A stretch of DNA of 34,255 bases from positions 1 to 34,255 of the IMG/VR virus record IMGVR_UViG_3300042261_000361, one strand, 5' to 3'. The position numbers were made by a program, and so were the translations under genes. Positions 20,693 through 28,066 of the stretch are shown piece after piece. This DNA is from a virus. The stretch's first letter is position 1. Each line of letters begins with the position of its first letter. The notes beneath the pieces are model-generated. The model did no database searches and was not told the origin of the DNA. It worked only from the letters and a program-made list of their open reading frames with translations.

Positions 20693-21664
20693 TTAGTCGG
20701 GGAGCAGGTCCACCCGGTCCGGTCCCTGGGAGTGCACCCACTCGACCAGTCGAGCGGCCCAACCGTTGCGCAGCTTCGCGGAGATGTATGAGCACTGCTG
20801 CTCACTCCACTCATCCGGGGGGCCTACATGCCGCCCAAGCTCGTGCTCAGCGAACGACACGAGGTCGAGCACCGTGGCGCCCAGCTCGCGGATGCGCTGC
20901 CGGATGATCCGACGGTCAATGTCGGCCTGGCTCTCCACCGGCTCCTGCGCCTGTTCCACCGGCTCGGACGGAACCGGCTCGGGGTCCACGTCGATCACCG
21001 GGGCCTGGGCCTGAGCCTGGGCCTGGGCCTTGCGGCGCACCTTCGGCTGCTCTGTCGGGCTCGCAGTCGTCACCGGGCTCGCAGAGACCTGGGCCTTGAT
21101 GCCATGCCCCGTCAGTTCGAGACGCTTCGGCTCGCTCGTCTGGGCCTGTACTGGCATCGCCTGCTCGCTCGACGACTCGCGGGCCAGCTCGTCGCCGTCG
21201 TAGACGCCGGCCAGCAAGTCAGGGAACGTGCTCCGGCAGATCATGGTCAGGCAGCGGGCCTTCAGCATGGCGGCCGGGTACTTCTTCCAGTTGTCTCGTG
21301 CCACCAGCCCAGCCCTCTGGGCATCTTCCCAGGTGAACGACATACGGACCTCGGCGGGCCACCCTCGGCGCTTCGCGGCGTACTCGCATCGGGTCGCCGA
21401 GACGGTGATCGGCATCAGGTACTCGCACGCCTGCGAGCGCATGCAGACGGCGGCCATCAGGTCAGCGGACATCGACGGCTTTCCATCGATGACGTGCATG
21501 CTCCAGATGGCCTGGCGCGGGTCGATGCCGAGAACGTCACCCATGTGCATGACCAGCGCCAGGTCGGCCTGGTTCCTGAGGTGACGTGGCATGAGCTGCG
21601 AGCCCTGGAAGTCTCCAGAGAGCTCTGCGATGGAGGTGCGGACCTGAGCGAGAGAGGTGCTCAT
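20693..21664 (-). CDS. recT: RecT-family single-strand annealing protein
   Basis: A 323-residue protein starting at ATG 21664, overlapping the exonuclease stop as ATGA. The core resembles RecT: 'ADLALVMHMGDVLGIDPRQA', then 'KPSMSADLMAAVCMRS', and the telling 'WKKYPAAMLKARCLTMICR' followed by 'FPDLLAGVYDGDEL'. A Pro/Gln/Ala-rich linker with an AQ repeat (about residues 210-225) leads to a C-terminal helical extension. RecT proteins coat and anneal single-stranded DNA in phage recombination and work with a paired exonuclease, here the adjacent YqaJ-type gene. Confidence 0.88.
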   Translation of the reverse strand: MSTSLAQVRTSIAELSGDFQGSQLMPRHLRNQADLALVMHMGDVLGIDPRQAIWSMHVIDGKPSMSADLMAAVCMRSQACEYLMPITVSATRCEYAAKRRGWPAEVRMSFTWEDAQRAGLVARDNWKKYPAAMLKARCLTMICRSTFPDLLAGVYDGDELARESSSEQAMPVQAQTSEPKRLELTGHGIKAQVSASPVTTASPTEQPKVRRKAQAQAQAQAPVIDVDPEPVPSEPVEQAQEPVESQADIDRRIIRQRIRELGATVLDLVSFAEHELGRHVGPPDEWSEQQCSYISAKLRNGWAARLVEWVHSQGPDRVDLLPD

Positions 21665-22563
21665 TTCGTCCCCTTTGCGGTGATGCGGAGGCTCGCGAAC
21701 GATGCCCCGGTCTTGCTGTACTGGCGATACGTGTCCGGCTGCTCGGCCTCCAGGCGCTTCTGGTCCAGGGAGACGCGGCCCTTGCTCACGATGTAGCTGA
21801 TGGTTGCGCCGCCACAGACGCTCTTGGCCGGGTGACCGGCCTGGGCCACCGCTGCCTCGATGCGGGCCTTAGCGGACGCTTTGGCGGCCTCCGCTGCGTC
21901 GAGCGCAGCCGATGCCTGCAGGTACTCGGCGACGGCCTCCTCGACGCCTTCCAGGACCGGCGGCGGGTCGATCTTCACCGGCACCGGGGGCACAGGCTCG
22001 ACGCCTTCCTGGACCGACCGCCAGAATGCGGCCAGCCGCGGCAGCACATCCTGCCGGTACCACGCCAGATCCAGCGGCACGTCGATGATTCGCAGACCAT
22101 CCGGCGTCAGGACGGCAATCTGCCCCAGCGCGCACGTCTTGCCCGTCGTCTCCTCGAGCAGCCAGCCGTAGTGGTGCAGCTGGGCCCACCACTGTCCTGG
22201 GACGGTCCCGACATCCGGGTCAGCGACAGTGCCGTCAGCGCCTAGACCGCGTACCTTGGACCACTTCGCATCGACGACCACGAGCTGCTGGTCTCGCTCG
22301 TAGACCAGGTCGGGTGTTCCGGCCAGGTAGTCGAGCCACGGGTGCACGATGCACCCAGGCTGGTATCCGACGACATCGAGGCGGCGCTGCGTCTCGGCCA
22401 GGATGACCGGTTCCAGCAGCAGCCCCCAGCGCATCCGGTCATTGGCCTCGACCTCTCCGTCCAAGCCGACCTTGCGCCGCCAGACCTCACCGATGGTCGA
22501 GTAGGCATTGAGCCCCAAGATGACGGCCACGTCCGTGCCGCCGATGTAGTCTCTACGCTCCAT
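21661..22563 (-). CDS. YqaJ-type phage exonuclease
   Basis: A 300-residue protein starting at ATG 22563 with GGAGGAC upstream. The N-terminus 'GGTDVAVILGLN' is the YqaJ/lambda-exo family opening. Catalytic residues are readable: Glu51 in 'LLEP', Asp85 in 'GTPDLV', and Asp98/Lys100 in 'VVDAKW', the D-(x)n-D/E-x-K nuclease core. It would degrade one strand of double-stranded ends to make the tails annealed by the neighbouring RecT. A helical Ala-rich stretch and a C-terminal extension follow. It is the first gene of the leftward unit. Confidence 0.88.
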   Translation of the reverse strand: MERRDYIGGTDVAVILGLNAYSTIGEVWRRKVGLDGEVEANDRMRWGLLLEPVILAETQRRLDVVGYQPGCIVHPWLDYLAGTPDLVYERDQQLVVVDAKWSKVRGLGADGTVADPDVGTVPGQWWAQLHHYGWLLEETTGKTCALGQIAVLTPDGLRIIDVPLDLAWYRQDVLPRLAAFWRSVQEGVEPVPPVPVKIDPPPVLEGVEEAVAEYLQASAALDAAEAAKASAKARIEAAVAQAGHPAKSVCGGATISYIVSKGRVSLDQKRLEAEQPDTYRQYSKTGASFASLRITAKGTK

Positions 22564-22604
22564 TTGTCCTCCGCTCGTCGCCGCACCGTGCAGCAACAGG
22601 ACGG

Positions 22605-22633
22605 ACAATACCCGCCGATTTCAGCCGGTGCAA
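22605..22633 (-). promoter_or_regulatory. Candidate leftward promoter
   Basis: On the minus strand TTGCAC (22628-22633) and TATTGT (22605-22610) are separated by 17 bases, like -35 and -10 boxes, with matches of 3/6 and 4/6 to the sigma-70 consensus. A start near 22598 would give a 35-nt leader for the exonuclease gene. The -35 box overlaps the left arm of the inverted repeat at 22629-22662, so repressor binding could block it. The host sigma factor is unknown. Confidence 0.35.
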
Positions 22634-22662
22634 GCAAAAATATCGTTTATCTCGCGCTTGCA
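22629..22662. promoter_or_regulatory. Operator-like inverted repeat in the divergent promoter region
   Basis: TGCAAGC (22629-22635) and GCTTGCA (22656-22662) are perfect inverted copies around a 20-base AT-rich centre, with GCCGG flanking outside both arms. It lies in the only divergent intergenic region, next to the HTH regulator gene. Binding by that regulator is inferred. The AT-rich centre, unusual for this genome, may also hold promoter elements. Confidence 0.5.
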
Positions 22663-22692
22663 TTGCCGGGTCATGTCGCGCACTATGGGCGC

Positions 22693-22917
22693 ATGACCAA
22701 CACCCATCGCCTGAAGCAAGCAGTCCAGATCGCGTGCATGACCCGAGGCGTCAATATGGACACCCTCGCCCGCGAGATCGGAGTACGTCCCACGACCCTA
22801 AGCCAGTGGTGCACAGGCAAGGTGACCCCTCGTCCTCGGCATGTGCCGATCATCGCCGAGGTGCTCGGCATCACCACTGCGGACGTCGTCCGGCTCCTGG
22901 GCCTCGGGGCGCCGTGA
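22693..22917 (+). CDS. Small HTH regulator (Cro/CI-like)
   Basis: A 74-residue protein starting at ATG 22693. A helix-turn-helix of the Cro/C1 type spans residues 23-42 ('DTLAREIGVRPTTLSQWCTG'). There is no dimerisation or cleavage domain, so it is Cro-sized rather than CI-sized. No clear ribosome binding site is visible upstream, which may mean leaderless or weak translation. It probably controls the neighbouring divergent promoters. Its end overlaps the replication gene as GTGA. Confidence 0.75.
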   Translation: MTNTHRLKQAVQIACMTRGVNMDTLAREIGVRPTTLSQWCTGKVTPRPRHVPIIAEVLGITTADVVRLLGLGAP

Positions 22918-23654
22918 CGTTCGGGGCCGACATCGGCCGCATCTGGCGGTCTGAGCTGGACGTGGAGAGCAAGGCGGTCCTCACGGCCATCCGCTATCAC
23001 GGCGATCAGGCCGGGATGTGCCGGTGCACCATCGAGCGCATCACCCAGGTCTCCAGCTGCGCCAGGAGAACGGTCATCCGGCGCATCGACGACCTCATGT
23101 CGGCCGGTTGGTTGTCGCGCCTGGACCGGGGCTGCTACGTCATCGGACTAGGTGTCTCACAGACACCGAAAGGTGTCTCCCAGGCACCATCTGGCCAGGG
23201 TGTGAAGGTGTCCCCCAGGCACCCAAGAGGTGTCCCCCAGGCACCATCCCCCACACCCCCTAATAAGGAGATCCTGATCTCTCCAGTAGTAGCAGTAGTA
23301 GCTCCAGACGACCGGACGACTACCACCACCGCTCCAGGCTCAGAGGGCCAGCTCGGACAGGTCGTCGAGACCTATCGCCTCGCCACCGTCTCGCCCATGG
23401 GAGCACCCTGGTCCGTAGTGCCAGGAGCAATCCGCGAGATGCTGGCCGCTCTGGTCGCAGAATACGGCGGTGCAGAGGTGCTTTGGGCCATCCGGTCCGC
23501 AGTCGAGACGAGGGGCCAGGTGCAGGGCCCGTCGTATCTACGGGCCATCTGTGCACGGCGCCGGGGCGCATCGCCTGAGATGTCGTCCTCGAGGCCACAA
23601 CCGAAACAGGCCGTCAGCTCCGAGGAGCTCGACGAGATTATGGGAGACCTATGA
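22914..23654 (+). CDS. Replication initiator-like protein containing the origin
   Basis: A 246-residue protein starting at GTG 22914 (GTGA overlap). The N-terminal 80 residues look like a winged helix of phage replisome organisers ('SKAVLTAIRYHGDQAGMC', 'SCARRTVIRRIDDLMSAGWL'). A Pro/Gln/Ser-rich linker (about 80-130) is encoded by four iterons, followed by a helical C-terminal domain ending 'SSEELDEIMGDL'. This is the layout of lambda O: DNA-binding part, iteron-encoded linker, and a C-terminal part for the helicase loader or helicase. The DnaB-like helicase follows directly (ATGA overlap), which supports this role. Confidence 0.65.
   Translation: MTFGADIGRIWRSELDVESKAVLTAIRYHGDQAGMCRCTIERITQVSSCARRTVIRRIDDLMSAGWLSRLDRGCYVIGLGVSQTPKGVSQAPSGQGVKVSPRHPRGVPQAPSPTPPNKEILISPVVAVVAPDDRTTTTTAPGSEGQLGQVVETYRLATVSPMGAPWSVVPGAIREMLAALVAEYGGAEVLWAIRSAVETRGQVQGPSYLRAICARRRGASPEMSSSRPQPKQAVSSEELDEIMGDL
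23150..23245 (+). repeat. Four 18-bp iterons, probable replication origin
   Basis: Copies at 23150-23167, 23171-23188, 23206-23223 and 23228-23245 follow the pattern AGGTGTCYCCCAGGCACC; copy 1 is a perfect inverted repeat (GGTGTCT-cac-AGACACC). Starts are 21, 35 and 22 bases apart. Copy 3 is read in another frame from the other three, so the DNA, not the peptide, is conserved. A GAGATC-ct-GATCTC inverted repeat (23268-23281) and a slightly AT-richer stretch follow. An initiator binding array inside its own gene matches the lambda O model. Confidence 0.75.
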
Positions 23655-24988
23655 GCATCGACCGCACCCAGGTCGCAGAGATCGAGGTCATCGCCGCGTG
23701 CCTCGCTGATGGCGCCTCCGCCATCGACGCAGCATCCGACTACTGCGACGAGACCGACTTCGCGCACCCAGACGCAGCCGCCACCATGCGCGCCATGCGC
23801 CAGCTCGTCGCCAGAGGCGAGCCGGTGGACGTCGTCACCGTCTCCTGCGCGGTCGGCGGCGGGACATGGAACCTGGAGTCCGGCATGACGCACCTAGACC
23901 AGCGCATCATGGCGTGGCTGGCCGACCTGCAGTCGTCGGCATGGGGCGCCCGTGATGTGGTGCATCACGCGAAGCGGGTCAGGACTGCGTCGAGGCTGCG
24001 CCGCCTCGCCTCAGCATGCCGGGTCGGTCTGGACAGGTGCCAGGAGGTCGACGACGTACCAGACGCCGCTGACCAGGTCGCAGATACCATCATCGAGGAC
24101 GTGCTCCGAGTCGGAGACGCCGCCAAAGGCGCCACGTCAGTTCCAATCACGAGTGCCGTCCGGTCGATGCTGGACGCATTCAAGCTGCGGAAGTCCACGC
24201 CGGTCGAGCAGCAGTACGCTCGGACCGGTATCGCTGCACTCGACGAGATCATCGAGGGCCTGAGGCCTGGACACCTGTACCTGGTCGGTGGCGCCTCAGG
24301 CCACGGCAAGACGGCGTGGCTGACGTACCTGGCAGCCCAGGCGGCCGATCGTGGCGGGGCTGTGCTCTACGCAACAGCTGAGGTGCCAGCCGAGGCCATC
24401 GCTCAGCGCATCACCGCGTGCCTCGCTGACGTCGATGGTCGCGCGCTCGAGCGGATGGACCTGGACCGAGATGAGACCGTCCGGGTCGTTGCGGTGGCTC
24501 ACCGAATCAAGTCCTGGCAAATGAGCATCCTCGATGCTCCAGCGATCACCATCGGGCTCCTCGATCGAGAGGTCCGCAGACGGCTGAAGCGGGATGATGG
24601 TCAGATCGGGGTTCTGGTCGTGGACTATCTGCAGCTGCTGCGCGCCAGTGGTCGGCACGGCAACCGAGAGCAGGAGGTGGCCGAGGTCGCGGACGGTCTG
24701 CTGGAGCTGAGCAAACGTCATCATATTGCAGTCGTCGTCGGAGCCCAGCTCAACCGCGCCAATGGGCAGCGCAGCGACAAGCGGCCAGTCTCTGCCGACC
24801 TCCGGGAGAGCAGCAGAGCCGAGCACAATGCGAGCGTGGTGATGATGCTGTACCGACCGAGTCTGCACGGAGAGGACAGCCAGCCGGACGATGCTGAGAT
24901 CATCGTGCGCAAGAACCGACTGGGCCCGCTAGGTCTCGCACGCGCGAGCTACCACGCAGCCACCAACACCTGGAGGGATAGAGCATGA
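23651..24988 (+). CDS. DnaB-type replicative helicase
   Basis: A 445-residue protein starting at ATG 23651. N-terminal helical domain, then a RecA-type core: Walker A 'GGASGHGKT' (about residues 213-221), Walker B 'VLVVDYLQLL' (about 321-330), and the DnaB sensor 'GAQLNR' further on. Linker element 'GIAALDEIIEGLRPGHLYLV' is typical of DnaB. It would unwind the phage DNA ahead of the host polymerase after loading at the iteron origin. Length matches DnaB (about 450). Confidence 0.9.
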   Translation: MSIDRTQVAEIEVIAACLADGASAIDAASDYCDETDFAHPDAAATMRAMRQLVARGEPVDVVTVSCAVGGGTWNLESGMTHLDQRIMAWLADLQSSAWGARDVVHHAKRVRTASRLRRLASACRVGLDRCQEVDDVPDAADQVADTIIEDVLRVGDAAKGATSVPITSAVRSMLDAFKLRKSTPVEQQYARTGIAALDEIIEGLRPGHLYLVGGASGHGKTAWLTYLAAQAADRGGAVLYATAEVPAEAIAQRITACLADVDGRALERMDLDRDETVRVVAVAHRIKSWQMSILDAPAITIGLLDREVRRRLKRDDGQIGVLVVDYLQLLRASGRHGNREQEVAEVADGLLELSKRHHIAVVVGAQLNRANGQRSDKRPVSADLRESSRAEHNASVVMMLYRPSLHGEDSQPDDAEIIVRKNRLGPLGLARASYHAATNTWRDRA

Positions 24989-25116
24989 GGATTACCACGA
25001 ACCTGCGGCCGGACGCGGTGCGCGCCCTGGTGGGCGACCGCGTATGGTCGCGACTTGCTGCTGCGGTGCAGCTCCGTGAAATCACCGGCGTTGACCGGCG
25101 AGGAGAGACGAAATGA
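24985..25116 (+). CDS. Small protein of 43 residues, unknown
   Basis: A short frame from ATG 24985 (ATGA overlap with the helicase stop) to TGA 25114-25116, which in turn overlaps the next start as ATGA. The sequence is basic and helical ('RPDAVRALVGDRVWSRLAAAV'-like pattern without Cys). Being coupled at both ends makes translation very likely; function unknown. Confidence 0.6.
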   Translation: MRITTNLRPDAVRALVGDRVWSRLAAAVQLREITGVDRRGETK

Positions 25117-25319
25117 CGATGGCAGAAGCGAAACCGGGCGACGTGCTCGTCGACCGCGACGGGGCGTTGTGGCTGGTCGGCAAGAGGCGTGCGCGCGTCA
25201 TGAACGACCCGACCGAGGGCGCAGACGGAGATGCGCCGTTCGAGTCGTCTCCGGTGCTGCTCGCAAAGGCGGAGCAGTTCGGCCCCTTCGCCCGCATGGT
25301 GCCGGAGCCGACGCCATGA
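25113..25319 (+). CDS. Small SH3-like protein, unknown
   Basis: A 68-residue protein starting at ATG 25113 (a second ATG is two codons on). 'KPGDVLVDRDGALWLVGKRR' suggests a small beta-barrel, as seen in short phage proteins with a 'GDVxxDxDGxxW' element. The remainder is loop and Pro-rich. It is coupled by ATGA to both neighbours. Function unknown. Confidence 0.55.
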   Translation: MTMAEAKPGDVLVDRDGALWLVGKRRARVMNDPTEGADGDAPFESSPVLLAKAEQFGPFARMVPEPTP

Positions 25320-26323
25320 GGAAGAGCCGGCTTTCGGTGACGTGCAACGCCGACGCTCGTCGCGCGCTTGTGGAGCACGCGGTATCGCACGGATTCGGCG
25401 TGTCCGCCGCCGTGAAGCTCGCGGTGGAGTGGCATCAGCGGACGCTCGGCGACCCGATGCCGGTCGACAAGCGCAACGCGCCTCCTGGCCGTGGTGGAGT
25501 TTCCGACGCCAGGGTTCTTGTCGCGTGGCCGGATGAATGGCGATGCCGAGCTGCAACGGATGACGACGTGCGCGCCATGAGCAACGCTGCGGTCGAGGCG
25601 TGGCACGCTGCCGGATGCCCAGAACTGAAGCGAGTCCCGCGCGTGCGAACGAGGAAGCGGTCGAAGCGGGACGACGAAAAGCGGGCGCGCCGGCTGGAGT
25701 TCGCATCGCGGCCCAAGCGGGGCGAGATCAAAATTAGCCTGTACAAAAACGCCCCACTTCTTGCGGGCATCGCGCAGGCACGCGGCGTCAACATCAGCGT
25801 CTGCATCCGTGAAGCGATGCAATGGGCGTATCGGCGCTACGCGGGCGCCGAGCTCGGCGAGAAGTGGTTGTATAGGTTCAGAACGTCGTTTGTGAGCAAC
25901 GACCGGCCGGACTTGTCGAACCGCGCCGTATGCTTCCCCGGCGAGTGGATTGACGCGCTTGAGCAAGAGGCGGGCGGCGAATTGGCGCAGTGGATTCGGG
26001 CCGCCGTGTTCGATTGGCTCGACGCGCAGGGCACGCCCGCACTGCGGCCTCCCGACCGAAACGCCGTGCCCGTGAAGGCGCCGGCCCCGAAGCCGGAAGC
26101 GAAGTCGGTGGCAACCCCGGTGGCGACCCCGGTGGCGACCCCGGTGGCGACCCCGGTGGCGACCCCGGTGGCGACCCCGGTGAAGTCTCGCGAGGTCCGT
26201 CCCTGCGCGCGAACGGCGCAGCTCGCGAAAGAGGCCGAGACCAAAAGCCGATGGCCTGGAGGTCGTAGCCTCATCCGAGGGAACATCACCGGCTGGCAGT
26301 ACGTCAGTGCTGTGCAGCCATGA
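25316..26323 (+). CDS. DNA-binding-like protein with repeated ribbon-helix-helix elements
   Basis: A 335-residue protein starting at ATG 25316. Three strand-helix-helix segments look like ribbon-helix-helix (RHH) folds: residues 1-45 ('KSRLSVTCNADARRALVEHA', then a second helix), about 137-175 ('IKISLYKNAPLLAGIAQARG', then 'SVCIREAMQWAYRRY'), and about 195-235 ('AVCFPGEWIDALEQEAG', then 'LAQWIRAAVFDWL'). Between them are basic Arg/Lys stretches. A six-fold VATP repeat (residues 265-288) and a basic end follow. RHH proteins usually dimerise through the strand; three in one chain is unusual. AAA-rich codons here differ from neighbours, suggesting acquisition. Confidence 0.5.
   Translation: MRKSRLSVTCNADARRALVEHAVSHGFGVSAAVKLAVEWHQRTLGDPMPVDKRNAPPGRGGVSDARVLVAWPDEWRCRAATDDDVRAMSNAAVEAWHAAGCPELKRVPRVRTRKRSKRDDEKRARRLEFASRPKRGEIKISLYKNAPLLAGIAQARGVNISVCIREAMQWAYRRYAGAELGEKWLYRFRTSFVSNDRPDLSNRAVCFPGEWIDALEQEAGGELAQWIRAAVFDWLDAQGTPALRPPDRNAVPVKAPAPKPEAKSVATPVATPVATPVATPVATPVATPVKSREVRPCARTAQLAKEAETKSRWPGGRSLIRGNITGWQYVSAVQP
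26108..26179 (+). repeat. Six copies of a 12-bp tandem repeat (VATP)
   Basis: GTGGCGACCCCG is repeated six times in frame, the first copy with one A for G change, encoding Val-Ala-Thr-Pro. Such perfect units arise by slippage and would vary in copy number. They encode an extended Pro-containing linker near the C-terminus of the RHH-like protein. Confidence 0.93.
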
Positions 26324-26865
26324 GCATCTCGACCAGAGCAGCCGCAGGGAGACAAGCCCGAGCGGATGGCGAGAGTCTCGAGGAGTGGCTCGACAGCTAC
26401 CACATGACGCTAGCCAGGGCCCGAGTGGCCTGGGTGCGCCGGGTCGGGACACCAGTCTCGGTCCTCGGTCCGGTCAGCGTCGACCGGAGAGGCCGGCACA
26501 TCTTCCGCGCGGCCTTCAGCGGGTATCAGGGGGCTGATTTCACGGGCTTCAGCTCGGAAGGGCGGCACATCGTCCTCGAGGCGAAGCACCACGGCGGCGA
26601 TGGGTCCTGGGATTGCGGCATCTCGCCGGACGGTCGAGCCGCAGAGGGCGGGGCGCTGGATGAGCGGCAATGGTCCGAGCTGGTCGGGGCGCATGCGCAG
26701 GAATGCCTGGCGCTGGTCATCTTGCGCGCCTGGGGTTCGTGCTGGGCCCTGGACGTCGAGGCCATCTCGGGGCATGTGCTGCGAGTCCAGCGACGAACCA
26801 TCCAGCCCGGCGAGATCGGGCACATCGGCAGACGCCTGCGTGGCGTCGAGTGGTGGCCGTCATGA
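26320..26865 (+). CDS. RecU-like Holliday junction resolvase
   Basis: A 181-residue protein starting at ATG 26320. The nuclease core reads 'YQGADFTGF' (Asp about residue 72) followed by 'IVLEAKHH' (Glu/Lys about 86-88), the D-(x)n-E-x-K pattern of RecU and related resolvases. The N-terminal 40 residues are a basic helix. It would resolve recombination or replication intermediates before packaging. The N-terminal arm characteristic of bacterial RecU is not obvious, so another PD-(D/E)XK nuclease is possible. Coupled by ATGA to both neighbours. Confidence 0.68.
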   Translation: MSISTRAAAGRQARADGESLEEWLDSYHMTLARARVAWVRRVGTPVSVLGPVSVDRRGRHIFRAAFSGYQGADFTGFSSEGRHIVLEAKHHGGDGSWDCGISPDGRAAEGGALDERQWSELVGAHAQECLALVILRAWGSCWALDVEAISGHVLRVQRRTIQPGEIGHIGRRLRGVEWWPS

Positions 26866-26921
26866 CGGCCATCATCTTCGCCGCTGCAGCCCTGGTGCTG
26901 CTGTACAGGTGGCTATCATGA
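26862..26921 (+). CDS. Nineteen-residue membrane peptide
   Basis: A tiny frame from ATG 26862 to TGA 26919-26921 that encodes one hydrophobic helix with a charged end ('IIFAAAALVLLYRW'). It is joined by ATGA overlaps both to the resolvase before it and to the hydrolase-like gene after it. The double overlap argues that it is translated. It might act as a tiny membrane insertase, pinholin-like or host-modulating peptide; nothing else is visible. Confidence 0.55.
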   Translation: MTAIIFAAAALVLLYRWLS

Positions 26922-27313
26922 CCACGCTCTCAATGGTGCACGGGCTGCTCCTCGTCCTGGGTGCCGCCGACACGGCCTGCGCCGAGTCTGGACGCGACTA
27001 CCGCGACGGCGCGGTCGTGCTCCAGGTCGTGCGCAATCGGGCAGCCCTTCACGGCCTCGGGTGGGCACGCTACGACGGCTCGCTGTGGGGCGCGCTCTGG
27101 TCGCCAGCGCAGCACGCGCACGGCTGCCGCTGGCCGCTGACCCTCGGGCACATCACACTCGGCGTGGCGTTCGTGCTGGACATGCTACCAGCCCCGGACT
27201 GGAGCCGCCGAGCGCTGTGGTACTGTGGGAGATACGATCATCCTGGCTCATGCGTTGCCCGTGGTGGGCGGCGCATCGTGGGCCAGGTACTGCACACCTA
27301 CTGGGGACGATGA
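26918..27313 (+). CDS. Possible cell-wall hydrolase (SleB-like)
   Basis: A 131-residue protein starting at ATG 26918 (ATGA). After a hydrophobic helix (residues 5-17) comes 'CAESGRDYRDGAVVLQVVRNRA', where Glu23 and the 'VLQVVRNR' helix resemble the start of SleB-type lytic domains ('AEA..E.....AVAxVVLNR'). Later 'SPAQHAHGC' occupies the place of the family's 'xQF' element. Four Cys residues are spread along the chain. It is short for SleB and the match is only partial. It sits just before the terminase genes, so it may be a virion or second lysis enzyme. Confidence 0.45.
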   Translation: MTTLSMVHGLLLVLGAADTACAESGRDYRDGAVVLQVVRNRAALHGLGWARYDGSLWGALWSPAQHAHGCRWPLTLGHITLGVAFVLDMLPAPDWSRRALWYCGRYDHPGSCVARGGRRIVGQVLHTYWGR

Positions 27314-27714
27314 TGGCCCGTCCGACCGACTGTACGCCCGAGACCATCGCGAAGGTCTGCGAGGCCCTGGAGCTGGGCGTATCATGGGCGGCAGCGGCAG
27401 CTCATGCCGGTCTCGCTGAGCAGACTCTGATTACGTGGCGGAAACGCGGGCAAACCGGCAAACAGCCGTTTGCCGAGTTTTTAGAGCGCTCGACGCGCGC
27501 TCGTGATGCTGCAGAGACTCGTATGGCGGCAATCGTCATGCAGAGCGCACAGGAGGGCAACGTCGGGGCCGCGATGTGGTGGCTCGAGCGACGACGCCGA
27601 GAGACCTGGGGCAAGACCCAAGACGTCCAGATCCAAACAAGCGCGGATGATGGGGTGAAGCGCCTGCTCGACCGGCTCGCAAGCTCTGGAGGCGGAGACC
27701 ATGGCGGACAGTGA
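27310..27714 (+). CDS. Terminase small subunit
   Basis: A 134-residue protein starting at ATG 27310 (ATGATG; overlaps the previous stop). The N-terminal HTH 'AAAAHAGLAEQTLITWRKRG' (about residues 25-45) is typical of phage small terminases, followed by 'PFAEFLERSTRARDAAETRM' and a helical 'NVGAAMWWLERRRRETWG', both common in this family. It recognises the packaging site and hands DNA to the large subunit encoded two genes on. Confidence 0.85.
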   Translation: MMARPTDCTPETIAKVCEALELGVSWAAAAAHAGLAEQTLITWRKRGQTGKQPFAEFLERSTRARDAAETRMAAIVMQSAQEGNVGAAMWWLERRRRETWGKTQDVQIQTSADDGVKRLLDRLASSGGGDHGGQ

Positions 27715-28066
27715 CGACCTCCGGTCGATGGCGGAGAGGGCATCTCAGTATGAGCCGGCGCCGCAGCCTGGTGCATCCAGCGTCACCGATCAGCTGCTGT
27801 GCTACGTCGATTGCCTGCGGGTGCCAGAAGAGCAGCGGACACAGCTGTGGCGAATGCTGCAGGCTCGACGAGAGATGGGCCGGGCGAAGTACGGATGCGA
27901 GCTGCAGACGTACAACGGCCGCAACGCATGGACCGACTGTCTGCAGGAGCTGCTCGACGCAGCCGTCTACATCACGCAGGCGAGGATGGAGGGTCGCCCA
28001 GTCCCGGGCGAGATTCGGTCAGTGCTGCACCTGGTGTCGAATCTCATCATGGACTTTCCTCGGTGA
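27701..28066 (+). CDS. Conserved-looking phage protein, unknown (MazG-like pattern)
   Basis: A 121-residue helical protein starting at ATG 27701, overlapping the small terminase by 14 bases. The stretch 'REMGRAKYGCELQTYNGRNA' then 'DCLQELLDAAVYITQARM' looks like the 'KYG..L...NGRD...D..QE.LD...YL' pattern common in phage packaging-region and MazG-like proteins. The acidic residues needed for a pyrophosphatase site are incomplete, so enzymatic activity is doubtful. Its stop overlaps the large terminase GTG. Confidence 0.5.
   Translation: MADSDDLRSMAERASQYEPAPQPGASSVTDQLLCYVDCLRVPEEQRTQLWRMLQARREMGRAKYGCELQTYNGRNAWTDCLQELLDAAVYITQARMEGRPVPGEIRSVLHLVSNLIMDFPR

Larger units (their letters stand above)
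22564..22692. promoter_or_regulatory. Divergent intergenic control region
   Basis: This 129-bp gap separates the leftward exonuclease operon from the rightward regulator and replication genes. It is the longest noncoding stretch in the genome and the only place where both transcription directions begin. The rightward side has TTGCAT (22658-22663) and CACTAT (22681-22686) 17 bases apart, which would place the RNA start very near the regulator's ATG. Confidence 0.55.

Noticed and set aside
26108-26179. CRISPR-like array
   Set aside because: The 12-bp units are contiguous with no spacers and keep the reading frame, so this is a coding minisatellite.
25082-26452. 456-codon minus-strand frame opposite the RHH-like gene
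   Set aside because: It has a His/Arg/Pro-rich antisense composition and conflicts with the ATGA-coupled rightward genes.
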